Position numbers and translations under genes: made by a program
NCBI GenBank assembly: GCA_028753945.1
Contig: JAPNXP010000001.1
Span: 14,684,501 to 14,748,500 of the forward strand
Direction of reading: 5' to 3'
Source of the DNA: Hexactinellida sp. DTS-2022
Taxonomy: Eukaryota > Porifera > Hexactinellida
Length of the DNA: 64,000 nucleotides
Notes under the pieces: model-generated
Told to the model about the DNA's origin: nothing
The model's input: only the letters and a program-made list of their open reading frames with translations
The model's database searches: none
In this document: piece by piece, positions 13,291 through 24,631 of the stretch
Layout of the letters: each line of letters begins with the position of its first letter
Position numbering within the stretch: the first letter of the stretch is position 1

Positions 13291-13637
13291 AACAATCGAG
13301 ATTTAATAATATAGATGTGCACGAGGGGGATTGGGCTCAAAAATTGTTGAGCGGTTAATACTCTGATACATGTAAAAATATCCTATTTTGCAAGAATTAA
13401 GTATCCTTTAATCTAAAGGTTGTTTTATTTAGTGACGATGAAGCAGTGGATTCAAATGAAGAAGCTGAATTTTGGTTCTTCCGCAAAACCTTCAAAGGCA
13501 TTGGTAAAAAAATTCGTAAAGCCTTTCGTAAACTCAAGCGCGTTTTTACGGCTGTGAATAGAGAACGTCGAAAAAACCGTAGACTCCGTAAAGCTCTGCG
13601 TAAATGTCGTCGCAGTAAGAGAAGTGAAAGCGAATAG
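9199..13637 (+). CDS. Secreted acidic-propiece / cationic peptide precursor, copy B (five exons)
   Basis: Exons are 9,199-9,271, 9,348-9,372, 10,227-10,322, 10,731-10,781 and 13,433-13,637; each junction has GT (GTGAGT or GTAAGT) and TTTAG, and the phases fit, giving 450 nt and 149 residues. Residues 1-24 are a signal peptide (basic start RISK, hydrophobic core VLIVFGVVAMVALL). A long acidic propiece follows (EAVDEEAD, LDEDADS, SNEEAE). The last about 55 residues are very basic, starting FWFFRKTFKGIGKKIRKAF, with hydrophobic and basic residues alternating as in an amphipathic helix, and ending arginine-rich. One cysteine lies in the propiece and one in the basic part. Secretion and antimicrobial or membrane activity are inferred from this plan; I know no named family for it. 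Intron 4 carries a Helitron-like element. The single-exon copies elsewhere support the gene model. Confidence 0.82.
10870..11062. repeat. Foldback element in intron 4 of copy B
   Basis: TTGCAGCTGT...TTCCTTTGGTGGCACTAT is mirrored by ATAGTGCCTCCAAAGGAA...ACAGCTGCAA. A relative lies at 54,862-54,962. Confidence 0.6.
11063..12058. other. Rest of intron 4 of copy B before the Helitron
   Basis: No exon recognised. It contains the repeat word CTCGAATTTAATTGGCTAA (11,522), shared inverted or direct with 14,394, 18,361 and 52,459, and other repeat fragments such as the CCAATAAAAC segment near 11,920. Confidence 0.4.
12190..13140 (-). repeat. Tandem array, unit about 125 bp, in Helitron-like element 2
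   Basis: Units contain GTGTTCAGCATACTTGTTTAC and a CAACAACAA run. Two alternating unit variants (AACCGCGAAAATC and GACCGCGAAAATC) suggest amplification of a dimer. Confidence 0.85.
13217..13292. repeat. (CA)n microsatellite
   Basis: A CAAACAAACA run followed by about twenty CA repeats inside element 2. Confidence 0.9.
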
Positions 13638-13657
13638 GCCCTGGAGTTATCTGGGAG

Positions 13658-13800
13658 CTCTTCAGTAATTTAGGCAGTAATTCAGCTATTTAGGCAGTAA
13701 TTCACTAATTTAGGCAGTAATTCACTAATTTAGTCAGTAATTCAGTAAATTAGGCAGTAATTCAGTAATTTAGGAAGTAATTCAGTAAATTAGGCCGGAG
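13658..13800 (+). repeat. 3'-UTR minisatellite of copy B
   Basis: About seven units of TTTAGGCAGTAATTCAGTAA right after the stop codon. The same repeat follows copy D (16,548-16,605) and copy C (19,720-19,935, inverted). Confidence 0.85.
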
Positions 13801-13932
13801 TATCTACTATATATGACTTAGCTCCGATATTCAATTAAATTCAGTTTATTTTGCCTTGTAACAACTCGTGTTACTCACTTGATATCCACAAATATTGTAT
13901 CTGATTGATTGATAAGCAAGCTGCTTGTATTT

Positions 13933-13938
13933 CAATAA
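13933..13938 (+). terminator. Poly(A) signal of copy B
   Basis: AATAAA about 300 bases after the stop codon, after the minisatellite. Confidence 0.5.
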
Positions 13939-14069
13939 AATATTATGGAATGTAACGAATGAATAAAGCGAAAATCACACATCCCTCTCATCTTCCATTT
14001 TGTAATATAATATCTGTTACATTCGGAATCATTCGCCACTACGTGCGGTTCGAAGGCCGCATACTCAGG

Positions 14070-14245
14070 TTGATTGTACAGTCAACTCCGCATAATAGAG
14101 CCACCTCGGGACCAGGTTGTTTTGATCCGATTAAGCGGAGAAACAGATTAACCGAAAGTATTGTAAGCCAAACTGTAGTTCTGTCCTATAAATCCTGTGA
14201 AATTTTGACCCGATTAAGAGGAGAAACCGATTAACCGGTAGTAAT
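14070..14245. mobile_element. MITE, CAACTCCGC / GCGGAG type
   Basis: Starts ACAGTCAACTCCGCATAATAG and holds GATTAAGCGGAGAAAC twice. Related pieces at 2,390-2,455, 9,040-9,137, 15,430-15,545 and 21,785-21,880. No transposase. Confidence 0.5.
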
Positions 14246-14394
14246 GTATAGTTAGAAATGTTTAGCTAGTCAGACAGAGCACAATAACTTATTGGATGAT
14301 TGAATATATTCTAGACCAATTAAATTAAAGTCTCAGATTAGCATTTTATAAAGCATCCTTACCAACTAATGGAGACATACTGGGACAACCCTCG

Positions 14395-15380
14395 AATTTA
14401 ATTGTTTAAAGGTTTTGACACCTTTTGGGATGGAAGATTCCTATATTTCCTTAGATTTTCAATTTCTTTCTAGATACTGTATACCCTACAACAACCTTTC
14501 CAAATTTTAATTATGTAGCTCTCACCAATCCTCAATCAATTCTGAACAACAGACAAACAAACAAACCATCTAGAATTAGTATACGTATAAGATTTATGTA
14601 CATAATTAATGTGGACTAATTATAAAATAATAACATGCTAATACCTTCTCTCTGACTTCTTTGTTTCTCTTCAACTACGAATTGGTGGCGCTCAGTTGTG
14701 CCTCCAGATCTTCCATATTGTTCCCACGGCTAGCATCCATTGGGAGGGCCGGAGGAAGCAATTTTATGTTGGTAGGGCCAAATTTAGCACATCGTCGTTG
14801 CCGTAGCTAGCCACGCCAAGGCACTACGTGTTGCTCCGTTGTATTCTCGGTTCCTAACACTTTACGTGGCAACACTGTATTCCAGAGTCTTTATTAGCGA
14901 CGCAGAATGTTAGCTTGCCCAAAGTTCGCATTTTGGGCTAGCGCATGCGCATTGTGCTGATCTGCGAGCTGCTTCAAGTAGCTCGCAGGTGAGAACGAGC
15001 ACTGACAACTCCGAACATCCTGAGATCGCAAACAGCGATAACCAGACAGCTTCCGGCGGCCCTGTTCTGACGAGACAGATTTATGTTTTCATTTGTCACA
15101 TCCTAGAATCGGGTCTGCACACGCTGCAGGGCCTATACGCCAGCAATGCATTGTTGAATATGCGCATTTGTACAGTGCAAGGCTATTTTAGTCATATATT
15201 AAATCACAATTATTTGTTTGTTTGATGTTTGTTCGGAATTGATTGAGGAAGTGGTAAGAGAATTTAAATGTGGCCAGGATTATGGGAAATACTGTATCTA
15301 GAAACAAATATCTAAGAGAAGTAGTCGCATCTTCCATCACAAAGGATGACAAAATGTTTAAATCTTTGCTTTAAATTGTT
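14395..15380. repeat. Palindromic element 3
   Basis: Left arm about 14,440-14,590 is mirrored at about 15,195-15,370 (shared: AATTGATTGAGGA, CTGTATCTAGAAA, CTTCCATC). The arms look like those of the palindrome at 16,530-19,965. The spacer (14,640-15,190) is more GC-rich; the open frame at 14,989-15,225 is not recognised. Confidence 0.6.
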
Positions 15381-16370
15381 GCCTACAACCTTTGCATGTG
15401 TACCAACACAATGCGTTACATATTTGTTAAACTAGACTTCAGTCGACTCAGCTTAGTTGAGCCACCAGTTAATAGAATTCTTCGATTAATCGGGAAAAGT
15501 AACCAGGTCCGTGGTGACTCTATTAAACGGAGTCGACTGTTTTAGGAGAGATCGTCATAGCCTCATAGGTTCTTAAACTAAGTTACTTGGTTACCCACTT
15601 TACTTCTCCAACAAGCTCACGACCCCCTTAAGTAACAATTGTAACTATATATTTGATTAACATTACTTAAGTGAGATATAATTATTATAATATGTTCTTT
15701 ACACTGGGACAATTAACAAGATCGAGGGGGCTCGCATGTTGTAATTAAATTTCTGAAAATATACAATGGTGATAATTCGAAATTTTGTTATAAATGGGAA
15801 TGGTGTAAAGAAATTAATCAACTTACTTTTGTGAGCTTGACAATTTTAACTATAATATGAATGGTGCAGACAACATATCACAAATTATCTCACTTTAGTA
15901 AGGTTAATCAAATATATAGTTATATTTGTTACTTGTTGGAAAAATAAAGTGGGAGCGAAGTGGCTAAGTTTGGGAACCACTGATCTATGACGATCTCTCT
16001 TAATAGTCTAGCTTGGAAAATACGTAACGCATTGTGTCGGTACACACGCAAGGTTTGTAGGTATGTGTAAGTAATTAAGACGCAATAGCCCGGAATGAGT
16101 GGTGAAAATATGAGGTGGATATAATTTGTGTAATCAATATTTGTTTGATCTAGCTTTCAGAAAAATACACAATTTACACGAAATAGAATGTCAAATTACA
16201 CTACCAGTCGCAGGCAAGCTCATGTCTGCCAATTGAAGGAAAAATAAAGATTTAGGTACGTATTGTGAAATGAAACATGGAATGTTTGCACCAACCATAA
16301 ATCCCTAAACAAATGTCCCTGGACGACTGAACTAATGGAGCATGTTCCTGTAAAGTTGATAGGTATAGCA
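15381..16370. other. Intergenic, no gene seen
   Basis: Holds a CAGTCGACTC MITE-like piece (15,430-15,545) and an AT-rich stretch. The open frames at 16,220-16,580 are not supported: the real coding relic here is in another frame (copy D). Confidence 0.4.
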
Positions 16371-16374
16371 GCTA

Positions 16375-16525
16375 GTATCATAACAATTATGAGCGTCAAC
16401 TTCATCGACTCAAACTTATGTTTCGTAAATATCAACACCAGTGGCATTATTGCATTCTCCGAAATAGACGACTCCATGGACTTCTTCGTAGATGTCGTCG
16501 CAGTGAGAAAAGTGAAAGCGAATAG
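16375..16525 (+). pseudogene. Secreted cationic peptide gene, copy D (end of last exon)
   Basis: In the frame ending at the TAG at 16,523-16,525 the sequence reads RNRRLHGLLRRCRRSEKSESE in part, against KNRRLRKALRKCRRSKRSESE in copy B. The homology runs on into the 3' UTR minisatellite. Upstream it fades around 16,380, no signal-peptide or propiece exon was found, and a TAG lies near 16,373. It is a decayed last exon that still differs mostly in the mature-peptide part. Confidence 0.6.
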
Positions 16526-17449
16526 GCCCAACCGTTATCTACCGCTCTTCAGTAATTTAGGCAGTAATTCAGTAATTTAGGCGGTAATTCAGTAATTTAG
16601 GCCGGAGTATCTACTATACGTATATGACTTATATCCGATATTCAATTAAATTCAGTTTAGTTTGCTTAGTAACAACTCGTGTACTCACTTGATATCCATA
16701 AATATACATGTAGCATCTGATTGATTAATAAGCAAGCTGCTCTTACCAGCTACGCCCTGCTTGTATTCCAAACCGTTTCGAATGTTTTGCCGGTTGTATT
16801 CAATTAAATATTATGGAATTTTAGTAGTTTAGCAGTTTCTATTGTACAGCCTGTAGGTAGCAGAACAGGAAATTCCAAACCTTGTTTAGCTGTGCCTCCT
16901 AAGCAAGTTAATTTTATCCGTGGATCCCAGTTTTGGTTTACAGAAAATACTAACCCATTAAGCGCCGAATTATTGACGCTAATTTCAACAGACCATTTTA
17001 TATATAAGCTAGTCCGTGTGTAATATACCGAATTCCAAATATTCTAATTTCATCATTATTAAGGAACTTTATAACTTCTTGGACCCAAGTGGGAAACAAT
17101 TGTTAAACTGATTTATAAAAATGGATATCAAATAGACACAATGGAAAGTTAGAATTGTATGGCTAGACATACAGAACACGATAACTGATTGGATGATAGA
17201 ATATACTTCGAGCGATTAAATTACACTCTCAGATGGGCATTATATAAAGGACCCTTAACCATATGATAGATATACTATTTTCTCACCTTTTGGGATGGAG
17301 ATCCAAATATTTTTCATATATAATTCAATTTGATTCTAGCTACAGTATTTCAAACCACCATTCCAAATTTAAGTCTGTATCTCTTACCAGTTCCTCAATC
17401 AATTCTAAGCAAAAAAACAAACCCAAACATCGTGATTTATTAATATAAC

Positions 17450-17520
17450 AAGCTTCTCATCCGCGTTACGCGCGCCTTTACAACTTGCACTCGGGCCTGC
17501 GGCCCTCGCTTGTATTTAAG
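17450..17520 (+). other. GC-rich mini-hairpins, possible element end
   Basis: CGCGTTACGCG and GGGCCTGCGGCCC followed by TCGCTTGTA, similar in design to the 3' ends of the Helitron-like elements but different in sequence. Confidence 0.35.
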
Positions 17521-17699
17521 CAAATGCAAGGTTAAAAGTTGAATACAGAAAAGTCTAGTCTCATGTTCAGCATATCTGTTGACCTGTAAATAATACCCGG
17601 TTGGAAGCAAGCCTCTACGTCCATTTAATTTTGATTAAAAAATCTCCAATTCGTTATAATCGGTTATTTCGTTATATTTAATTTGTTATAACGGGATTT

Positions 17700-17850
17700 C
17701 ACTGTATTTGAATGTGATCCAGCGATTATTTAATCATTGAATCATTAAATTATCAATGGATTGTTAATTCCGAACAGATAATGGTGGTATAGCAAAGTTG
17801 ACCACTCTGAAAAGTGGTACGGTGATCACCGCACCTGCCGTATCGGGATG
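17700..17850. mobile_element. Fragment of the GGTACGGCG hAT-like element
   Basis: ACCACTCTGAAAAGTGGTAC and the flanking words match the element at 55,882-56,195. Confidence 0.45.
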
Positions 17851-18714
17851 CCTTCCCTGCATTATACTATCAACCTAATTAACCAAATAGATGTTACAAC
17901 TCAAAATGTTTGCGATTTGCTACTCTACAAAAAGTTTATTGCAGAGTGTATCATATGCTCTATGGGGAAATTCCAAAATACTCAGATGTTTTTTCAAAAT
18001 TTCCAAATATACTCAACTTTACTGACACTCAACTATAAACTAGCACTTTCCGAATTTCTAAAATTATTCAAAATAATTCCAATTCTACTCAAGTATTTTC
18101 AAAGAATTTCAAATCCGCTCAACTTTTCAATAAATTCACAGATCTACTCAAGTTTAGAAGGCTATATTTAGTCTATCTTATATATTAAATCACAATGTTT
18201 TTGTTTTTATTTGTTTGTGTGTTTGTTCAGAATTGATTGAGGAACTGGCAAAAGCTAAAGACTTGAAACTGAGCAGGGCGGTAGGAAATACTGTACGTAC
18301 AAACAAGTTCAATATCTAAAAAGATTTCACATCTTCCATCACAAAAAGAGTCAGAACTTTAGCCAATTAAATTCGAGGGTTGTTCCAGTATGGATTAGCA
18401 GCTAGCATTAGATTAGAATAATTGAATGCTTTAGTGTCTGTCAAATGTTAAGTATGCATCATAGAATACTGAGAGTCTGAGACAGTAATCTAATTGGTCG
18501 AGAGGAAGTTCAGGCATATAATCAGTTATTTGTGTTCTGTCTGTCTAGCGATAAATTTCTAACTTTCCATTGTATCTATTTGGTATCCATTATTATCTAT
18601 CATTACAACAATTGTTTCCCACCTGGGTCCAAGAAGTAGCGCAGTTCCTTAATAATGATGAATTATATTATTTGGAGTCGGTATATTACACACGTACTAG
18701 CATGTATATGTTAT

Positions 18715-19105
18715 GTCGATTTTGTCAAATGTTGATTTTACAAAATCAACATGAATCAACGGAATTAAAACAAGTGTTCGACTTTAGCTATATTACTCGG
18801 ATAAGCCTAGGTTTTATTGCATTTTGTACATAATTCGCTTCATCCAAGTATATACCGACTTGTATGAAGAATTTTTTACCAAAATGAAAATTTTTATTAG
18901 AATGAAAAAATATTCCAGGGTGATTTTGCAAAATCAACGAATAAAATATGTCGATTTTATAAAATCAACATTTTTTATTAGTTTATTTTGTAAAATCGAC
19001 ATTTTTTATTAGTTGATTTTGTAAAATCAACGATTTTGATTTTACAAAATCGACATTTTTGGATGTTGATTTTGTAAAATCGACTATTTGACATAATCGA
19101 CATAA
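18715..19105. repeat. Array of short palindromes (GTCGATTTTGTAAAATCGAC)
   Basis: Ten or so copies of TGATTTTGTAAAATCAAC and TGTCGATTTTGTAAAATCGAC variants, each its own reverse complement, spaced by poly-T/AT spacers. A shorter piece lies at 20,812-20,845. Confidence 0.7.
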
Positions 19106-19719
19106 CATATATATAATTGGCTGTTCAAAATAGCGTCAATATTGCGGCGCTTACTGATTTGTATTTTCTGTAAACCCAAACTGGGATCCACGGATATAAT
19201 TACTTGCTTAGGAGGCACAGCTAGACAAGGTTTGGGATTCCTGTTCTGCTATACACGCTGTACAATAGAAATTCTAAATGTCACTCTATACAACGGTAAT
19301 TTGTGCATAGACTAGCGGCGAGTCGTATTATCTACAATATGATTTTCCGCAATATAATCAACCTGTGTATCCTGCCTTCGAACCGCACGTGTATTCCGAA
19401 TGCAACAGATTACAAAATGGAAATTCGTTACGTAGGGAGAGGAGATGTATGATTTTAGTTTTTTATTCTTTACATTCCACAATATTTAATTGAATACAAC
19501 GGGCAGAACATTCGAAACGGTATTTGCTTGGAATACATGCGAGGGCCATAGCCACGAGATCTAGTTGTTAGAACGAGCGTAGTGCGGAAGAGCAGCTTGC
19601 TTTTAATTAATTAAGAAACTATATTTGTGGATATCAAGTGAGTAGCGCGAGTGGTTAGTCACCAAACCAAACTGAATTTAATTTAATATCGGATATAACT
19701 CATTATAGTTTATACTCCG

Positions 19720-19935
19720 GTCTAAATTACTGAATTACTGCCTAAATTACTGAATTACTGCTGAATTTACTGAATTACTGTCTAAATTACTGAATTACTG
19801 CCTAAATTACTGAATTACTGCCTAAATTACTGAATTACTGCCTAAATTACTGAATTAACGCCTAAATTACTGAATTAACGCCTAAATTACTGAATTACTG
19901 CCTAAATTACTGAATTACTGCCTAAATAACTGTAG
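19720..19935 (-). repeat. 3'-UTR minisatellite of copy C
   Basis: About ten 20-bp units CCTAAATTACTGAATTACTG right after the stop codon on the minus strand, more than in copies B and D. Confidence 0.9.
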
Positions 19936-19968
19936 AGCGCCCAGATAACTGTTGAGGCCTATTCGCTT

Positions 19969-21735
19969 TCACTTCCCACCGCACACAAATCGACGGATTT
20001 TTAAGTATAGGGCACGGTATTTACGGTACAGGCGATAATACTTAAGGACTTTATGTTTGAGTATACGAATGTGTGAGTTGAAGCTTTTCTTCTCAACTGC
20101 TTCGTCAGAATCTGCTGCTACATCGTCACTAAACAATACAAACATTAGATAAGAGTATTAAGTGCGCATCATCAGAGTATTAAGTGCTCATCAATTTTGG
20201 AGCCCGCTCCACCTTGTGCTCCCATTTTTATTTAGCAGGATTGGATGTTAACATTTACATGTTGTATAATCAGGTACGTCGGGTTCCTTTAGATTCAGAT
20301 AAAGGAAATTGGGAATTTGAATGATGATAAAAGAATAATTCTATTATCTAGTTTTATTGTAGCTTATGTCTTCAAAATAAATCCAACATGTTGTCTCCAA
20401 ACATACACAAAGATGTCAATTTTTTCCAATAATTCCCAGCAGTACTTTGTAGTTACACTACAGTGAGCAGGCTCCGATAAAAAGTTGATGCTCTGCCAAT
20501 TGATCATTGGAATTACTTTTATATATCAGTCAACATCTATTTTTAAGCACTGGCAAGTTAATTTTGTTATCAAAAACTCTCCTTATAAAGCCGGATTTAT
20601 ATATAAAACGTGCTGAGCGATGTACAAGGAAGCCCATTAACTATTAATTAATTCATCAGCTACTCACTTTTCGCTAGAGAAAGATTCAACTCCTTCGTCA
20701 GAATCTTCGTCTAGTGCTGCTAGGTCACTAAATAATACAAACATTTTAACATTAAGTTATTCTATAATCTATCTATCTATTAAAAGCGAAATTGTTGTCA
20801 GTGTGTGTGTAAAATCAACATTTGACAAAATCGACAAACAATAATATATTGTCAAATAGTACAACTCAGATTTGAACAAACTTGACTAGTTTTTGGCAAA
20901 TTCATTAGGTACATTACTTACAGTGGACTCTCGTTAGTGGGAAATAGATACGACAATGACAAACAAGGTAAAATTCTCCTAACCCTTACGAATGTATGCA
21001 AATAATTCCGATTAAACGAAAAATTCCGACGATCCCCTTGTAATCTTATTAACGAGAGTCTAATAGTATATAAAACTATATTTCTACTCTGATTTTCAGG
21101 CACTGGCAGGTTATTTCTAATACATCTCAAATATGCCGATACTATTATCAATTTTAAAATTCCTCGATTACTCACTTCTCGTACGACATTTGATAATAGG
21201 GATGACAATCAGCCTCTTCATCCACTGCTTCTATGTCAGTGTCAGCCTGTTCGTCTTCAGCTTTTGCGTCACTAAATAATACCAAATCATTGTTATATAA
21301 TTATAACCATAAGTTATTCTATAATCCTATATGTGATGATTCTAAATGCACTAGAGTAAGGCTCTTTACTAAGGCTCTTTAATTTTCCTCACATTCGTCA
21401 TAAAAACATTTGAGTGATAGCCATAGGGGTAATGGCACTTGTCAACTTGTTCGTATATATACTGACGGGGGAATTTGAATTTCCTGTTCGTATATGGTTG
21501 CAAAATAGCATTAAATGCAGGGTTATAACAGTGTATATTTCCCTCTAAACTTACAATTCTTTAATCTGAACTTGCTTATCTAAACAAATATACATAAGTA
21601 TTAATGGCAGTTCTTGGCCTACGGACACAAGGTTATTTGTATGCAATGTTATTAATACTCACCTGTGGTACGGGCATTGAGTAGCGCCACCATCGCTACA
21701 ACGCCAAACACGATGAGTACTTTGGAGATCCTCAT
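19969..21735 (-). CDS. Secreted acidic-propiece / cationic peptide precursor, copy C (five exons)
   Basis: Exons on the minus strand are 21,735-21,663, 21,579-21,555, 21,271-21,176, 20,727-20,668 and 20,128-19,969, all with GT-AG borders and matching phases: 414 nt, 137 residues. Signal-peptide exon, mini-exon and first propiece exon are almost the same as in copy B. Exon 4 is 60 nt rather than 51. The basic segment is quite different: it begins EKKSFNSHIRILKHKVLKYY, is rich in K, R and Y, and ends FVCGGK. The stop comes earlier because the frame has slipped relative to copy B (the nucleotides of copy B's SESE end are still there after the stop). Conserved prepro part with a diverged mature part is typical of host-defence and venom peptide families; function here is inferred. 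Confidence 0.8.
20764..20850 (+). mobile_element. Helitron-like 5' end fragment
   Basis: TCTATCTATTAAAAGCGAAATTGTTGTCAG then GTGTGTGT; matches 52,267-52,330. It lies in intron 3 of copy C. Confidence 0.4.
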
Positions 21736-23640
21736 TCTTTATTGATTTTCTAGTGAAAAGAGATAGTTATACATACAGTAGTTGTTTAATATATTTAAAT
21801 AAATCAACTCCGCTTAATTGGGTAACTTTTGTCCATATATAGTTTGACCCGAATAAGCGGATAAACTAATTAAACGAAAAACTACTATTTTGTGGGTCTA
21901 ACTATTTATTAATTCTAGTACTAGTAGAGTATAAATAGTTGCATATATACAAAACTTCACGAGCGATATACATACTTTGGCGATTATAATTGAAATTTGG
22001 GATTTTGATGTAGAGTTGCCCAACCCAATTCACCCAGTATCATCAAATTACGACTAAAATCCCTTAATTTTTCCCTTAGCAAATTTACCCAATAAACATA
22101 CAATATTAATGCATTAGCTTTTATTGGTATTATTTTGTTCCTGGGAAATGCGGAGTTTACAGTATAGTATTTCAAACTAATTAATTCTTCCTATACGGAA
22201 CACTTATTCGGTTGCAAATTACAATGAAATACTTTAACATTAGACCTAAATAAAAATCGATGTAAGTCCCATTAGTGTTCGGTGTAGGAAGGTTTATAGG
22301 ATATGAAATTTGGTTTTTGAGCTACTTTATATACATTATGTATCGATCTGACGTTGGAGATAAGATTCAAAGGGATTTATGTAAATATTTTACATTAATT
22401 TAGCTATTCTTCCATCCTCTATCTTCTTTTGTGTACTCGAATTTACACAAGAATTGATTTATTGATGTGAAATTTACCTCGAGGTAAAACACGCTCCATT
22501 GTTCCTCAAATATCATTTGATATGATAATTATTATGAACTGATGTCATTGTTCTCAAAAATAACACAACCTAAATATTATACCAGATTTTATACCTGAAC
22601 CCTTGTATTAACACACTTTACAGCATCATCTATATTTATATTTACTACTTGACGTTGCTAAATTCGTGATCAACAAATTCGTTTCCTAATTTTGTCAATA
22701 AATATAATAGATATTATTGTCAAAGGTTACTCGAATTTAACGTTGTTTACCTTTTATAACTTCTGTAAATTAGTCTATAGCCCAAATATGAATTTATTTA
22801 TCGCTTTAATACAATACAAATAAACTGACAAATATAATGCCCAGCACGGTTTTCGTTCCAATTTGCGAGTCAGGATGAAACCTGGTTAAGTGTGAATGTG
22901 AACTTAAGTATGAATGTGAATTTGAATGATAATAATAATTTTATTGCTTAGTTTTGATTGGGGCTAAAGCTAAAATTTAAACCTAAATTTAGGTACAAAT
23001 CTAAGCAAAAATAGCTTTTTATCAATAATTCCCAGGAATTGATGTAGAAAATTAGAAGTGCACTCCTGTGTGTGTGTGTGAGCTTCGAAAAAATGGAGTG
23101 GCGATCTAACCTCCGCTCCTCAAAAATAAGTGCACTCTTTCTTTAACACTCTCACATGGCCAGAAAGTCATCCTTTATCTTTTATTGTCACTTTTCTTTT
23201 TCTGTTAATTTTTAGACGTATCTTCCCACTTCTCTCCCTTTGTTGATAACCACTCCACAGATACTTAGCTAATTAACATATAAATGCAACTTTGTCAGCA
23301 ACATATTTGTATACCTTAATTACTTCGTTAACTATATAACATTATTACCATATTTTCGAGAAAGGTAGTCTAATTCCAAAAGACAATAATTCAAAATTCT
23401 GTGAATTTTATAAATTTAAAAGATTACGACATAACATCGCAAAAAAATTTAAATATTAGTATGGGACTTCCTATTTACATATTTATTGTGATATATCATA
23501 TTTGGTCTCGTGGGCTCTCATCAGGCCATTGTTCCACAAATATTAATTCAGATGCAAATTTTCTAATTCAAACCAACAATTTCATTGTTCCCAACCATTC
23601 TATGAGCAATAGTATAAAGCATACGTATGCTCTAGCTAAA
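21736..23640. other. Upstream flank of copy C, no gene
   Basis: Direct repeat of the copy A flank (2,320-4,690): shared words include TTTACCTCGAGGT and GAACTGATGTCATTGTTCTC. An insertion-deletion difference removes the G/C-run segment of copy A and adds other DNA at 22,590-22,830. Confidence 0.6.
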
Positions 23641-23641
23641 C

Positions 23642-24019
23642 TCAGATACTCTCATCAATTTTATTCTCGTTGTCGTTGGCGTATCTAACTTCCACGGCAA
23701 AACCTAGTCTATTCTGATAATTTTCGCACCTTGCATAAGTTATTAACATCCTCCGTGCCTCACGATAAGTTCCTCTAATAGAGAAAGAGCTGCATCGATT
23801 AGTAGAAACGAGCTGAGACAAGGTTGCAGAAGAGGGAACACTAGTTCCGAGGTAAGACCAGATGGTCCTGCAGTTAGCGTGCCACCAGGCATCCATAGAG
23901 ACTCTCGAAACCATCGTTTGCACTGCTTGGAGGATATAAGTGTTGAGAAGAAATGAGCGGAGGCGGTGATCAGTTTCGTTGGGACGCACGCACTTCGCAA
24001 TATGTCTCGACCTATTCAA
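23642..24019 (-). pseudogene. Coding-like segment of unknown family (copy 1)
   Basis: A 125-residue open frame whose end (YARCENYQNRLGF) and middle (IWSYLGTSVPSS) recur in the frame at 26,687-26,977 (YARCENDQNRLGF, IWTYLGSCVPTS). A broken third copy lies in the palindrome at 6,640-6,830. The two differ by a local frame change, so the likeness may be at DNA level only. I do not recognise the family. Confidence 0.3.
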
Positions 24020-24600
24020 TAACCTGTTTCACAAAACAGTTATGCTGAGCCACTTACTGGAGACACAGACAGTGCTCCAGGCGGAGTTACAATGTCCATG
24101 CCGATGCTCTTGAGAGTGGACCAATCTGGTGAGACTCTTCGAGTCACTGGCAGCTAACTTTCTGACAGATATGGCCTTTCAAGACTCATCTATACGAGTC
24201 GGTCGTGAGTATGGTTCTGAAAAAAATCACCCTGGCCTTTGAGATATGTTGCTTTCTGAAGCCTTATCGCAAAGAGTACCGGAAGTTCTACAAGGTACAC
24301 AGCAGCCACTCATCTAATTACAGCGGTGATGAATCAATCAGCTGTCTCAAACTTATCAAGAAATTTTCGCTTTCGACCATAGAGGATTGGACAACTTTTA
24401 GACTTAGGCTGTCCTTCTCAAAACCAGGACATAGCTGGCAACATGACAAACACTTCTGAATCAGTGTAATTTTCAACAAATTATGATGATGTCAACACTA
24501 TGTACTCGAAATTAATTTTATTCTAGAGAATAGTTCTCTTGGCCAATCGATTCTGTAACAATATTTTGAATTGATATCAATAGAAATAATGTAACCAGTC
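24020..24600. other. Intergenic, no recognised gene
   Basis: An 84-codon open frame at 24,205-24,459 (+) is not recognised and has no second copy in the window. Confidence 0.3.
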
Positions 24601-24631
24601 CTAGAAATTGAATTCTCTTGAAACCTAAAAA

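Larger units (their letters stand above)
12059..13315 (-). mobile_element. Non-autonomous Helitron-like element 2 (intron 4 of copy B)
   Basis: Same ends as element 1 on the opposite strand: ACGAGCCCTTCGG at the left and ATTTAATAATATAGA then T at the right. The three mini-hairpins are kept. Inside are about seven array units (12,190-13,140) and a CA microsatellite near the other end. Confidence 0.65.
16530..19965. repeat. Second palindrome, joining copies D and C tail to tail
   Basis: The 3' UTR and downstream DNA of copy D (16,530-17,450) is mirrored at 18,190-19,965. Matches include 16,850-16,960 with 19,150-19,265 and 17,340-17,450 with 18,180-18,300. The right arm has extra DNA at 18,600-19,110. 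The axis is near 17,900. Confidence 0.75.

Noticed and set aside
16335-16580. Open frame of 81 codons (+) and one of 103 codons (-) over copy D
   Set aside because: The frame that aligns to the last exon of copy B is a different one, ending at 16,525; these are by-products.
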